Assembly: GCF_009834785.1 (NCBI RefSeq)
Contig: NZ_WUYX01000053.1
Coordinates: forward strand, 1 to 64,000
From: Natronorubrum halalkaliphilum
GTDB taxonomy: Archaea > Halobacteriota > Halobacteria > Halobacteriales > Natrialbaceae
DNA: 64,000 nt
Direction of reading: 5' to 3'
The first letter of the stretch is position 1. Every line of letters begins with the position of its first letter. The notes under the pieces are model-generated. The model was given only the letters and a program-made list of their open reading frames with translations, was not told the DNA's origin and made no database searches. Below, piece by piece: positions 46,156-54,500 of this stretch. A program made the translations under genes and the position numbers.

Positions 46156-46380
46156 GTGCCTCCGCGACCCGCGATCGATCCCGCCGGCGAATTGTACACA
46201 CGGACGTGCTACGCAGCCCAGATCGCCAAGCCGCCTAGTAATGACCGAGACACCCTCACAGAAGAAGAGTTCCTTGAAGTCCTCTACCAGTACGGCGGCG
46301 TCACGACCGACTGCCCAGACGAGATCACGGTGTGGTACAAGCAGCATCTCAGAATCGCCGGGGAGGTAGACACACATTGA
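46156..46380 (+). CDS. Small island protein, start uncertain
   Basis: The C-terminal half (TLTEEEFLEVLYQYGGVTTDCP, EITVWYKQH) has real-protein composition, but the N-terminus is unclear. I take GTG 46156 (about 74 residues). A longer frame from ATG 46081 overlaps the winged-helix gene. No motif is recognised. It is probably co-transcribed with the winged-helix gene. Confidence 0.45.
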   Translation: MPPRPAIDPAGELYTRTCYAAQIAKPPSNDRDTLTEEEFLEVLYQYGGVTTDCPDEITVWYKQHLRIAGEVDTH

Positions 46381-46565
46381 CGAGCGGATCCCGCTGACCT
46401 CGGTCACCCCCTTCGCTTTCGCGCACATTGCCCCGTGGATTCGCCAGTTTCCACGCAGACCACGTTCCTGGCTCGCTTTCGTACGTCGAGCAAGTGGTAT
46501 GACTGATACCTCCAAAGCACAAGCGACTCCTCTACGACCCTAAACGAGCCTCGCTGCTACCACGA

Positions 46566-46602
46566 AATAGTTGTTGAATTATTTGGCCCCTCCCTATGTG
46601 TG
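46566..46602 (+). repeat. Iteron A
   Basis: An AT-rich half (aatagttgttgaattattt) is followed by GGCCCCTCCCT and TGTGTG. It resembles copy D most closely, in opposite orientation: TTrTTGAAyTATT then CCTCCC and TGTGTG. Confidence 0.65.
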
Positions 46603-46651
46603 GGGCAGTCCGAGAGGGAAAGGGGAGTGGAAGGACGAAAACCGATAACAA

Positions 46652-46687
46652 AATAGTTCAATAACTATTCTACCCCTCCCTCTGTGT
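46652..46687 (+). repeat. Iteron B
   Basis: Starts aatagttcaataactatt, then CTACCCCTCCCTCTGTGT. It shares CTACCCCTCCC and CTGTG with copy C and AATAGTT with copy A. It lies just upstream of the possible 33-codon ORF. Confidence 0.65.
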
Positions 46688-46693
46688 AACACG

Positions 46694-46795
46694 ATGCGAG
46701 AGAGTGCCCTAGTCGAACAACGACAAGAACACGCAGAAGGCCAAGAGGAGTTGTGGCGAGATGCAGAAGGGCGTAGGATGCCATCCCTCGGTTAG
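46694..46795 (+). CDS. Possible 33-residue micro-protein
   Basis: The ATG at 46694 opens a 33-codon frame encoding a strongly charged helix-like peptide (SALVEQRQEHAEGQEELW, then basic GRRMPSLG). It starts 7 bp after iteron B, and its stop lies in the palindrome at 46790-46805. The position is suggestive, but length and lack of homologues keep it doubtful. Confidence 0.25.
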   Translation: MRESALVEQRQEHAEGQEELWRDAEGRRMPSLG

Positions 46796-46805
46796 CAAGC
46801 TAACC
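46790..46805. repeat. Perfect 16-bp palindrome in the iteron core
   Basis: GGTTAGC-aa-GCTAACC, 7-bp perfect arms with a 2-nt centre, near the midpoint of the four iterons. A protein-binding site or cruciform is likely in an origin-like context. Confidence 0.5.
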
Positions 46806-47001
46806 TCGGTTTGCGTCATAGCCTCGGTGTAGTGTAATAGTGTAGGGTATTTATCTTTTTCTCGACAGTACTACTTATAACAACAAACGTCCACGATACA
46901 CCAGCGTGAACCCACGCCAACGAAGATCCTTTCACTGCGATCATCGTGTTGTTGCGTGTTTTTGCCGGTCGGCGTCTCCCCCACCTTTCACGTAACAAGC
47001 T

Positions 47002-47037
47002 GCACAGGGGGAGGGGTAGTATATTCCAATAATTATT
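47002..47037 (-). repeat. Iteron C (inverted)
   Basis: The minus strand reads aataattattggaatata then CTACCCCTCCCCCTGTG. It matches copy B in the CTACCCCTCCC and CTGTG parts, with equal length. Confidence 0.65.
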
Positions 47038-47074
47038 CAGGATTGTTCGGATGGGGTACTCTCTCGACACGAGT

Positions 47075-47111
47075 CACACAAGGGGAGGGAGCCAATAGTT
47101 CAATAAGAATT
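47075..47111 (-). repeat. Iteron D (inverted), overlapping the RHH gene promoter
   Basis: The minus strand reads ttattgaactattggctccc then TCCCCTTGTGTG, matching copy A. Its AT-rich end abuts and overlaps the TATA-like aatttatg (47108-47115), 26-33 bases before the start at 47141. A protein bound here would block transcription of the gene. Confidence 0.65.
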
Positions 47112-47140
47112 TATGTTTTCCTGACTAACCGTAACCAACG

Positions 47141-48109
47141 ATGGGAAAGCCAGTGCAAATCAACTTCGACGACGAGACACTGTCGCTCCTCGACGAATAC
47201 GCCAATCAAGTCACCGATGAAGGAATCGGCCCGAACCGGTCACGAGCAGTCCGCGAAACCGTCGACTTGGTTGACGAAGCACGCGAACTAACGGGAGAAG
47301 AAAACCCGGTCGAAGCCCTCCAGGAACTCCTCCGCGCATACCCCAGGGATGCACGCCAAGGCGAGTATGATCCCGACGAGTACCAAGGATACCTCTCCTC
47401 AGACGACATCGAAGCGATGGTCAAATCGGATCCCGTTCCAGATATTGACCCTGAGCACGTTGATTCTAACGACATTCCGTCCAAGACGACGCACAAGGCC
47501 GGGCTTGTCGCCGGCGTCCTCCGCCACGAGTTCGACGCTACCGAAATGGATGATGTCGAAGATGAGGACGCTGAGAAGTGGATGCGTCGGCTCGTTGCGG
47601 CGCGATCAGCTGTCGACCCCAGTACAGTGCTTTGGCGGCTGAATCGGAGCGTCCCGTATGCTGCTCGTCTTGACGCGAGAGATTGGACGGGTATGGCGCA
47701 AGACTATCTCCACAACACCTTTTTGACCGGTGCGGATCACGACGTGAAAAGAGAGTGGATCAGCGAGCATATCCGCGACGGCAAGGAGTTGCTCGAGGCG
47801 GCGAAACGTGACGGGAACGAGGAATTGGAAATGGAGGTAGAGGAGTTGTTGAGTGGTCTGCAGGCAGAGATAGAAGAGTTAGAGGCAGAGGAGGCAGAGG
47901 ACGAGTTGGATGCGCAAATGGAAGCATCAACACCGGGGCAGTGCCGTGCTCGTGCGAAAGGCGCTGGTGACCGTTGCCACCGTGACGCGGAGCCTGGGGA
48001 GAAGTACTGTCGGAACCATTTGAACGAAATTGAGCAGTACGGTGAGGATGCTGTGATGGACTACGAGTCGGATGGTGGTTCTGAGGCCGTGGAGTCGGGT
48101 GACGAGTAG
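47141..48109 (+). CDS. Ribbon-helix-helix / coiled-coil / zinc-motif DNA-binding protein
   Basis: The 322-residue protein has three parts. Residues 1-50 look like a ribbon-helix-helix domain (VQINFDDETLSLLDEYANQV, then RSRAVRETVDLV). Residues 220-265 form an acidic coiled coil (EELEMEVEELLSGLQAEIEE). Residues 268-295 carry a zinc-type motif, CRARAKGAGDRCHRDAEPGE ending KYCRNH, known from phage and DNA-binding proteins. The middle is unrecognised and helical. Four iterons lie upstream, one on its promoter. Autoregulation and a role in partition or replication of the element are inferred. No ParA-like or Rep gene is visible nearby. Confidence 0.7.
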   Translation: MGKPVQINFDDETLSLLDEYANQVTDEGIGPNRSRAVRETVDLVDEARELTGEENPVEALQELLRAYPRDARQGEYDPDEYQGYLSSDDIEAMVKSDPVPDIDPEHVDSNDIPSKTTHKAGLVAGVLRHEFDATEMDDVEDEDAEKWMRRLVAARSAVDPSTVLWRLNRSVPYAARLDARDWTGMAQDYLHNTFLTGADHDVKREWISEHIRDGKELLEAAKRDGNEELEMEVEELLSGLQAEIEELEAEEAEDELDAQMEASTPGQCRARAKGAGDRCHRDAEPGEKYCRNHLNEIEQYGEDAVMDYESDGGSEAVESGDE

Positions 48110-48118
48110 CTGCGTAAC

Positions 48119-48128
48119 GCGGATCTAG
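48119..48128 (+). repeat. GCGGATCTAG motif, copy 4
   Basis: An exact copy, 9 bp after the stop of the ribbon-helix-helix gene. Confidence 0.5.
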
Positions 48129-48186
48129 CATCAACGTTGAACAACCCGTTTTGCGACAGACCAGAAGCATCATCAGAAAGTCAACC

Positions 48187-48198
48187 TTTTTTTAGAAC
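48187..48198 (+). promoter_or_regulatory. TATA box of the erythromycin esterase-like gene
   Basis: The sequence tttttttagaac lies 21-32 bases before the ATG at 48219. Confidence 0.45.
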
Positions 48199-48218
48199 AC
48201 ACTGAGAGGTCTCGTTAG

Positions 48219-49505
48219 ATGACCCCTCAGGATCAGGGAAGCAAAAACCAGGAGTTAGAACCCATTTCCCAAGCAATCATCGAGGCAAGAACCATACTAA
48301 CCTCTGTCGACCCTAACAGCCCGCAGTCGGAGCTGACACCGATTGCCGACATTGTCGGCGACGCAACAGTCGTTGGACTGGGGGAACACTCCCACGGCAC
48401 CAACGAAGTCTTCCAATACAGGTATCGACTGTTTCGCTATCTCGTCACGGAACACGACTTCCGCGTGTTCGCGCTGGAAACCGAGTTCTCCGGCGCAGTC
48501 GTCCTCGACGAATACGTCACGGGTGGCGACGGAACCGCGCACGATGTGATCGCTCACGACGGCGTTCACGCCATCTACCAGTGCGAGCCGATGGTCGAAC
48601 TCATCGAATGGATCCGTTCGTTCAACGAGGGCCGGGACGCCGACGATCAGGTCAGAGTCCACGGCATCGATTTGAACTTCTCCACCCCGACGCGGATCGT
48701 CTCGTTCCTGGAGCGCGTCGACCTGAATGCTCTCGACGAGATCGCCGACCCGCTGGAACGCATTGCGGAGAACGCGATAAGTATCGATTTGGAGGCCAAT
48801 TTGGACGAGATTGCCACCGGATACAGCGAGATTGCTGACCAACTCTTGGATCGATTCGAGCAGAATCGTTCAGAGTACATCCAAGCCAGCTCCGAACGAG
48901 AGTTCGAACTGGCGAAGCGAGATCTAGAAGTGGTCGCCAAGAGCGGCGAACACTGGTCAATGGTTTCTGAGCAGGAGTCGGCTGTGGCACTTCGATCGGA
49001 AGTGATGGCCGAAAACGTCCGCTGGGCGTTCGAATACGAATCATCGAACCGAGTCGTCGTTTGGGCGCACAACAACCACGTCAACCGCGGCCCGTTCGCC
49101 GACGGAAGTTTCGGCGATGGGCCGTCGATGGGCGAGCACCTGGCGCGAGCGGAGGAGTTGGAGTACGTCAACATCGCGTCGAGCGTGGGCGAGGAATCAT
49201 TCCTCAGTTTCTCGATGGAGGAGGGGTCGTTCGAGGCGTTCGACCGACCTGACGCACCGGCAGGGTCACTTGCCGATGTGTTGTCGGAGGTCGATGACGG
49301 CCCGTTCTTCGTCGATCTGGAAACACTGCGGGATGATGAGCGTGCCGAGCAGTGGCTTCAGGAGGATGCCGAGCGGTTGGTGATGGGCGCTCGGGTGGAT
49401 GATGAAGATGAGATGATGGGGGTGCTTAACACGAATCCAGCGGAGGAGTTCGATGGTCTATTCTTCATTCCGGAGGGTACACCAGTGCCAACACTCGATG
49501 ATTGA
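48219..49505 (+). CDS. Erythromycin esterase family protein
   Basis: The 428-residue protein matches the Ere family. It has GLGEHSHGTNEVFQYRYRLF (catalytic-type His and Glu at about 57-62), LETEFSGAVVLDEYV, FEYESSNRVVVWAHNNHV and the GPSMGEHL loop. Ere enzymes hydrolyse macrolide lactones, but many relatives (succinoglycan-biosynthesis-like) act on other esters. Archaeal ribosomes are little affected by macrolides, so the native substrate is probably something else. No signal peptide is present. It has its own promoter. Confidence 0.85.
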   Translation: MTPQDQGSKNQELEPISQAIIEARTILTSVDPNSPQSELTPIADIVGDATVVGLGEHSHGTNEVFQYRYRLFRYLVTEHDFRVFALETEFSGAVVLDEYVTGGDGTAHDVIAHDGVHAIYQCEPMVELIEWIRSFNEGRDADDQVRVHGIDLNFSTPTRIVSFLERVDLNALDEIADPLERIAENAISIDLEANLDEIATGYSEIADQLLDRFEQNRSEYIQASSEREFELAKRDLEVVAKSGEHWSMVSEQESAVALRSEVMAENVRWAFEYESSNRVVVWAHNNHVNRGPFADGSFGDGPSMGEHLARAEELEYVNIASSVGEESFLSFSMEEGSFEAFDRPDAPAGSLADVLSEVDDGPFFVDLETLRDDERAEQWLQEDAERLVMGARVDDEDEMMGVLNTNPAEEFDGLFFIPEGTPVPTLDD

Positions 49506-49805
49506 TTTGTTTTGGGTGAAGATGCTTGCCAGAGTCGTTACGATCACAAGTTAACAATATTCAGTCGGCGAGAACGACGCCTGTTTACTGCCTGTACAAC
49601 TCGCGTGTGCTACCAACGACCCCAGGCAATGTAGCAGCCCGGGCGTGCCGGCATTCAAGTTATATCACGGGTTATGAACAGATGCGCCGCGGATCCGTGA
49701 TGGGGGTCACATCCGTGAGCGTCCATCCACCCTTGTCTGTCAGAGGAGTTGGAGGTGACAGTTTCGGTTTCAAAAGGCGATTCCGAACGTCCCTTTCGGG
49801 ACTTC
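49506..49805. other. 300-bp convergent intergenic region
   Basis: No gene, repeat or RNA structure that I can support lies between the esterase-like gene and the coiled-coil gene. Confidence 0.35.
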
Positions 49806-50519
49806 TCACCGCTTCCAATCGCGTAGCTTACGCGGCCAGTTGTTCGACAAGATCACCTTCCTCTTCCGCGACGGCAGGTTCGCCGGCTTCGGCAAGTCAA
49901 GTTTCCTAGCGATGCCATTAGCGAACGCCCACGCCTCCTCAGCGATGCTCGTCGCATACTCAACATCCTCATCGACATCGTCGACGCGCTCCTCCAAGGC
50001 GTCGATTTGCTGCACGTGCCATCGCTGGCTTCCTTCGAGCGACTCGACTCGATCTTCCAATTCTGCGAGGTCGTCGGACTGCCCGACTTCCCCGGCAAGT
50101 TGGTCGATGCGGCGCTTGAGTCGCTCCACATCCGCCTCAAGAGCGGCTAAATCGTCGTCATTCGCGGCGTCAGTCTGTAGGCGATCTACGTGACTCGCCA
50201 GGCTATTCAGCTCCTCCTCGAGGTCACTGAGGTCGTCGACGGAGACGGGAGCGACCTCGACTGACATCGCTGCTTGTTCACCGGCCAACGTCAACCGCGC
50301 CAGTCGTGGGGCCGCGAGAGGCGGATCCGCGTCTCCATCTTCAGTGACGATGAGACCGCGTTCTTCGAGCGAGTCGAACGTGCGGGTGATTTGCCTGTTG
50401 TGCTGGAGTGTGTCATCGTAGGCTTTCGCTTCGGTGAGAACGTCGCCGGTCGACATCGCTTCTTCGGGGTTGTGTGAGAGTACGTCGAGTACAATTTGTT
50501 CTCGTTCTGATAGCTCCAT
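49806..50519 (-). CDS. Winged-helix plus coiled-coil protein
   Basis: The 237-residue protein begins with a winged helix (SEREQIVLDVLSHNPEEAMS, TRTFDSLEERGLIVTEDG, about 1-65). It continues with a long heptad-rich coiled coil at about 95-205 (DDLSDLEEELNSLASHVDRL, ALEADVERLKRRIDQLAG). A basic C-terminal tail (LPSRKRKVILSNNWPRKLRD) could bind DNA. Such phage/plasmid proteins often act as regulators or DNA-organising factors. The specific role is unknown. Confidence 0.7.
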   Translation of the reverse strand: MELSEREQIVLDVLSHNPEEAMSTGDVLTEAKAYDDTLQHNRQITRTFDSLEERGLIVTEDGDADPPLAAPRLARLTLAGEQAAMSVEVAPVSVDDLSDLEEELNSLASHVDRLQTDAANDDDLAALEADVERLKRRIDQLAGEVGQSDDLAELEDRVESLEGSQRWHVQQIDALEERVDDVDEDVEYATSIAEEAWAFANGIARKLDLPKPANLPSRKRKVILSNNWPRKLRDWKR

Positions 50520-50873
50520 ATTGGATCAAAAGTGTCTGAATGACTAAACTTTGTTCCGGGACAGGGGCCGGGACACGTCCTAAACATCTGGGGTTCGTCG
50601 TTCTCCAATGCGCGTGCGTGCTCGCGAGGGACGCGGAGGAGGTGGGTGCTCGAGATCCGTTCGGTGGTGGGTTCCTTCCTCGTTGAGGAGAGGGTGGGTG
50701 CCTCTCACGAACTCCAACCGGGGTCTATCTTAACTCGAAGTGAGGGGTCACCTCCGATGCGTGAGTGGGACACTGGCGTGCAAGTGTTTACCCGATCGTG
50801 AGGACGTCTATCTCGGGATCTCGAGCACCTGGAACCAGTGGTTGTATCACGAGTAACCGAATGAGGGGCACTA

Positions 50874-50916
50874 GGGCACCACCCGACCAAGGTGTGTTGC
50901 TTGTGTGTTGGTGCCC
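50874..50916. other. Stem-loop with 8-bp perfect arms
   Basis: gggcacca pairs exactly with tggtgccc over a 27-nt loop. It may form in RNA or DNA. No adjacent gene end explains it. Confidence 0.3.
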
Positions 50917-51007
50917 CGATCGAGTGCGACGTCGCCTATCGCCTAAAACCTAATTCCACCGGTTTCAGGCGTCTACACTTGCGTTGAGCCATTTTGGAAA
51001 CGTGGGT

Positions 51008-51017
51008 GCGGATCTAG
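51008..51017 (+). repeat. GCGGATCTAG motif, copy 5
   Basis: An exact copy, 14 bp before the promoter box of the 59-residue gene. A nine-base relative (minus-strand CCGGATCTAG) lies near 51203-51212. Confidence 0.5.
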
Positions 51018-51030
51018 TGGCTGACCTCGA

Positions 51031-51039
51031 GTTTAAACG
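51031..51039 (+). promoter_or_regulatory. TATA-like box of the 59-residue gene
   Basis: gtttaaacg lies 27-35 bases before the ATG at 51066. Confidence 0.45.
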
Positions 51040-51065
51040 GGAAGGCGCGGCCAGCAGGGGTTTTG

Positions 51066-51245
51066 ATGTCCAATCGACACGCGCAGGACGACTTGATCCT
51101 CGTGATCGCGCTCACCCGGTACTCCTACCAATTCCGGGATGCAGAACCAGGGAACGCTCGTCGGGCCTGGCAAATGGCCAGGGTGCTCAGTCTTCAACAC
51201 GGTCTAGATCCGGCCGATGCAGTACGCCAGCTCGAGATGAAGTGA
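51066..51245 (+). CDS. Small helical island protein (59 aa)
   Basis: The 59-residue protein (DDLILVIALTRYSYQFRDAE, then RRAWQMARVLSLQHGLDPAD) reads as three helices with a natural composition. It has a promoter at the right distance. The family is unknown. It is convergent with the SH3-like gene at 51253, only 7 bp away. Confidence 0.55.
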   Translation: MSNRHAQDDLILVIALTRYSYQFRDAEPGNARRAWQMARVLSLQHGLDPADAVRQLEMK

Positions 51246-51252
51246 AGGGGTT

Positions 51253-51513
51253 TCACTCGTTCTCGGCGATAGGGACGAGGTCGAAGTGCCGGAACCCAAC
51301 CGGCAGCGGATTGTCACCGTCAGCGGGCCGTACCCGGTACGAATAGCGGTCAAGTGCGCGCCCAGTCTCCCCGCCCAAGGAGTCCTCGAAACGATCGACG
51401 ACCACGCACTCTGACCCGTGGAACCGACGATCTGGGTCATCCTCGGCGACGTACACCCGGACGCGTTCGCCAATCGAGTAGGGTTCTGGTGCGGGTTGTG
51501 GGACGTCCTCCAT
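51253..51513 (-). CDS. Small beta-barrel-like island protein
   Basis: The 86-residue protein has the pattern YSIGERVRVYVAEDDPDRRF followed by CVVVDRFEDSLGGETGRALD and YSYRVRPADGDNPLPVGFRH. This is consistent with an SH3-like barrel of the type common in haloarchaeal plasmids. It is divergent from the large restriction-modification gene, and their starts are 43 bp apart. A regulatory partnership is possible but unproven. Confidence 0.65.
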   Translation of the reverse strand: MEDVPQPAPEPYSIGERVRVYVAEDDPDRRFHGSECVVVDRFEDSLGGETGRALDRYSYRVRPADGDNPLPVGFRHFDLVPIAENE

Positions 51514-51520
51514 CGTGATG

Positions 51521-51530
51521 AACGTTTAAG
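51521..51530 (+). promoter_or_regulatory. TATA-like box of the type IIG gene
   Basis: aacgtttaag lies 27-36 bases upstream of the ATG at 51557 and between two divergent genes. Confidence 0.4.
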
Positions 51531-51556
51531 AGGAGACCATATGAAAGGGATAGGTA

Positions 51557-54500
51557 ATGTCTGAGGCCGCTACGTCTGACCTTCGGGATGCGTTCACCCA
51601 GATCCACGAGGAAATACGCGAGGAAGGGAGTGAGTTCGACTTTCGTTTCAGCCTTGTCGATCACCTTTTCACAGATGCACTCGGCTGGTCTCGCACCGAA
51701 GGAGAAGGGCACGTCAACTTCGAAGATGATCGGAAAGACGTTCTTTGCTTCGACGACAGCGACCCTCCATTCCCGGTCGTCGTATGTGAGACAAAACGAC
51801 CGTCTCACGACCTTGCATTGGAAGACGTCGATCAATTGGAGACATATATGTCGGGCGTCGGCAGCGCAGAGTACGGCGTCCTGACGAACGGCCACGAGTT
51901 CCGGTTGTACGAATACCGTCCAGATGAACGGGCTGTTCGTTCCATTGACTCGTTTGAGATTGAGGACATAGCGACTGCTGACGAGCTAGGCGCGGAACTG
52001 CGCGAGTCGCTAGACGAGCTGGACGTTCTCCGCCAAGACCGGTTCGTCAACATCGGCGACGCCGAGTATTTCCGGAAACGCGTTCGTGAAGTACCTGTTC
52101 AGTACCAGCCTGGAACGGATGACGAAGGGTACGAACTGTTCGTTGATGCAGTGAAGGACTCGCTCGACGAGTTGAGCGACGTGATGATGGAGTTCTTCGA
52201 CGACTATCGAGATCGCCCTGAAGGATCGTACCCCCACGATTTCCTCGAAACGACCTACCCGGACTGGCAGGATTGGCGCGAGTACACGGGGAAGAGCGAT
52301 GATGCGAAGAAGACCTTCTGTCGTGAGACGGCGTACATCGTACTGAACAGGGCATTGTTCGCTCGAATTGCTGAGGACAAGGAGATTGTCGGGAACACCC
52401 GTCTATCGGGCCGTGGGATGGCCGAATCCGTCGAACGCGGTGATGAACGTCCATACCTCGAAGCGTTGATGGACACCTACGACCGCATCGATGACCACTA
52501 CGGAGACCTGTACGAATTGGGAATCTTCGACTGGTGGTGGGTGAGTCGAGACAAGCGAAACCGGTTTAGTTCGGAGGAGAAGCGCCGGCAAGCGAAGTTG
52601 GAAGATGAACTGGATTACACACTCGGAGTCGTATTGAAACGAATCAATCGGTTCGACTTCGAGTACGTCAACCGCGACATCCTCGGCCACGTCTACGAAG
52701 ACTACTTGCCGAAGCAAGAGCGGAAGGAACTCGGCGAGTACTACACCCCGATTGAAGTCATCCGGTTTATGCTGGACAGTACCGGGTATAGACCGACCGA
52801 AGGCATCGGTCAGCAGAAAATCCTCGACCCGGCGTGCGGGAGTGGGGGATTCCTTACCGAAGCGTGCGACCGCCTCATTCAACACTACCTCAACAAGTTC
52901 GGGAAGACGAGCATCCATCGCCTCGACGCAGAAGAAGCGCGGACGATCCTGGAGCGAGCGCAAGAGAATATCTACGGCATCGACATCAACCCGTTCGCCG
53001 TCCACATCACGCAGATCAACCTCCTGTTCCGCACCGTCGACCTGTACGACAAAGTCACGGAGAAGGATCCGCACTACACGATGGACGGGTTCGAGATCCA
53101 CGTAGCAGACACTCTTTCACCGACCGTACGCGAGAAGCAGGAGGGAAGTACGGGTAGTGACAGTCAACAGGCTCAGATTCAGCAGTTCGCGGATTACAAC
53201 GGGCGGGCGCAGGCGTTCATTGAGGACAGGAATGAGGTTGACCGGATCAAGGACGAGATGGAGTTCGAGGTGGTGGTTGCGAACCCACCGTACGTGAAGA
53301 CGCAGAACATCACCGGGCCGAAAGAAGAGTACGCGGAGAGGTACTCTTCCATCGACAGCAAGTCGTTCGACATTTACGTGCCGTTCATTGAGCGTGGTTT
53401 GGACTGGGTTTCCGCCCGCGGAAGCCTCTCATACATTTGCCCGAACCGCGTCCAAACGCACGAGTACGCCGAGGACATCCGAGAACTCCTCACCGAGGAA
53501 CCGATCACGCATCTAATTGATTTCAAAGACGTGGAGGTGTTCGATGCGGCGACTCCGTACCCGTCCATCTTCACCGTCGATCACGAATCTGACTCCGACG
53601 ATGAGGTGAAGTGCGCTCGATTCGCCGAGGAGCGTGACGGAGTGCTGGAGGAGATTTACCACCTTGACGAATGGGAGACGCCCAGTGATGTTTCCGAGTA
53701 CGACTTGTTCACGTACTCGAAGGAACGGATGCGTAGAGACAACGAAGACGACCACCTTCCGAGTTGGAAGCCGATGCCAGACGAGGAACGGCAGGTGTTC
53801 GATGCTATCGTTGAGGGCGGTGATGCTCGACTCGGCGACATTACGAACTCGGTGTTCCAGGGGTTGATCACTGGGTGGAACAAGGTGTTCGTCGGCGAGG
53901 TTGTCGGTGAAGCGGATGATGAGGGCGTCGTCCAGTTCCTCCGTGAAGGCGGGGACGAACCCGAACCGGTTGATGAGAAGCTACTCCGCAGGTTGTTGAA
54001 GGGAAGTGAAATCGACCACTGGGGAGCGGACTGGGAAGGACTGTGGCTGCTGTTCCCGTACGAAGTCGAGGACGGCGACGCTGAACTGTTGACGCGGGAA
54101 ACGTTACAAGAAGATTATCCGGACACGTGGGCGTTCTTCAAGAACCACGAGGACGAGTTGAAAGGCCGTGAAGGCGGAAAGTGGGAGGATGTCGACCAGT
54201 GGTGGGCGTTCGGTCGAAGTCAGAACTTGGCGAAGATGGAGCCGGACAAGATAATGACGAACATTATGAGTGACTACAACCGGTTCTCGGTCGACACCGA
54301 GGGCAAGTACTACTTCATCGGCGGAGGGAACGCCGGCGGATACGGAGTCGACTTGATGGAGGAGTACGCTCCTTCGTCGGAAGACCACCTCTACTATGCC
54401 GCTCTGCTGAATTCGAGCGTCCTGGAGTTCTGGCACAAACACATCGCGCCGATATTCGGCGGAAAGTACTACAGCTACAACAAGCGGTACTTGGAGCCAC

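Larger units (their letters stand above)
46381..47140. other. 760-bp noncoding module with four iterons
   Basis: The largest gap in the island. It carries two forward (A, B) and two inverted (C, D) copies of a roughly 36-bp motif around a central 310-bp AT-richer core, a perfect palindrome (46790-46805), and perhaps a 33-codon ORF. This layout suits a replication origin or partition site. Confidence 0.6.
50520..51065. other. 546-bp noncoding region
   Basis: It contains a stem with arms gggcacca (50874-50881) and tggtgccc (50909-50916), a GCGGATCTAG copy (51008-51017) and the promoter of the 59-residue gene (gtttaaacg at 51031). No convincing gene is seen. Confidence 0.4.
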
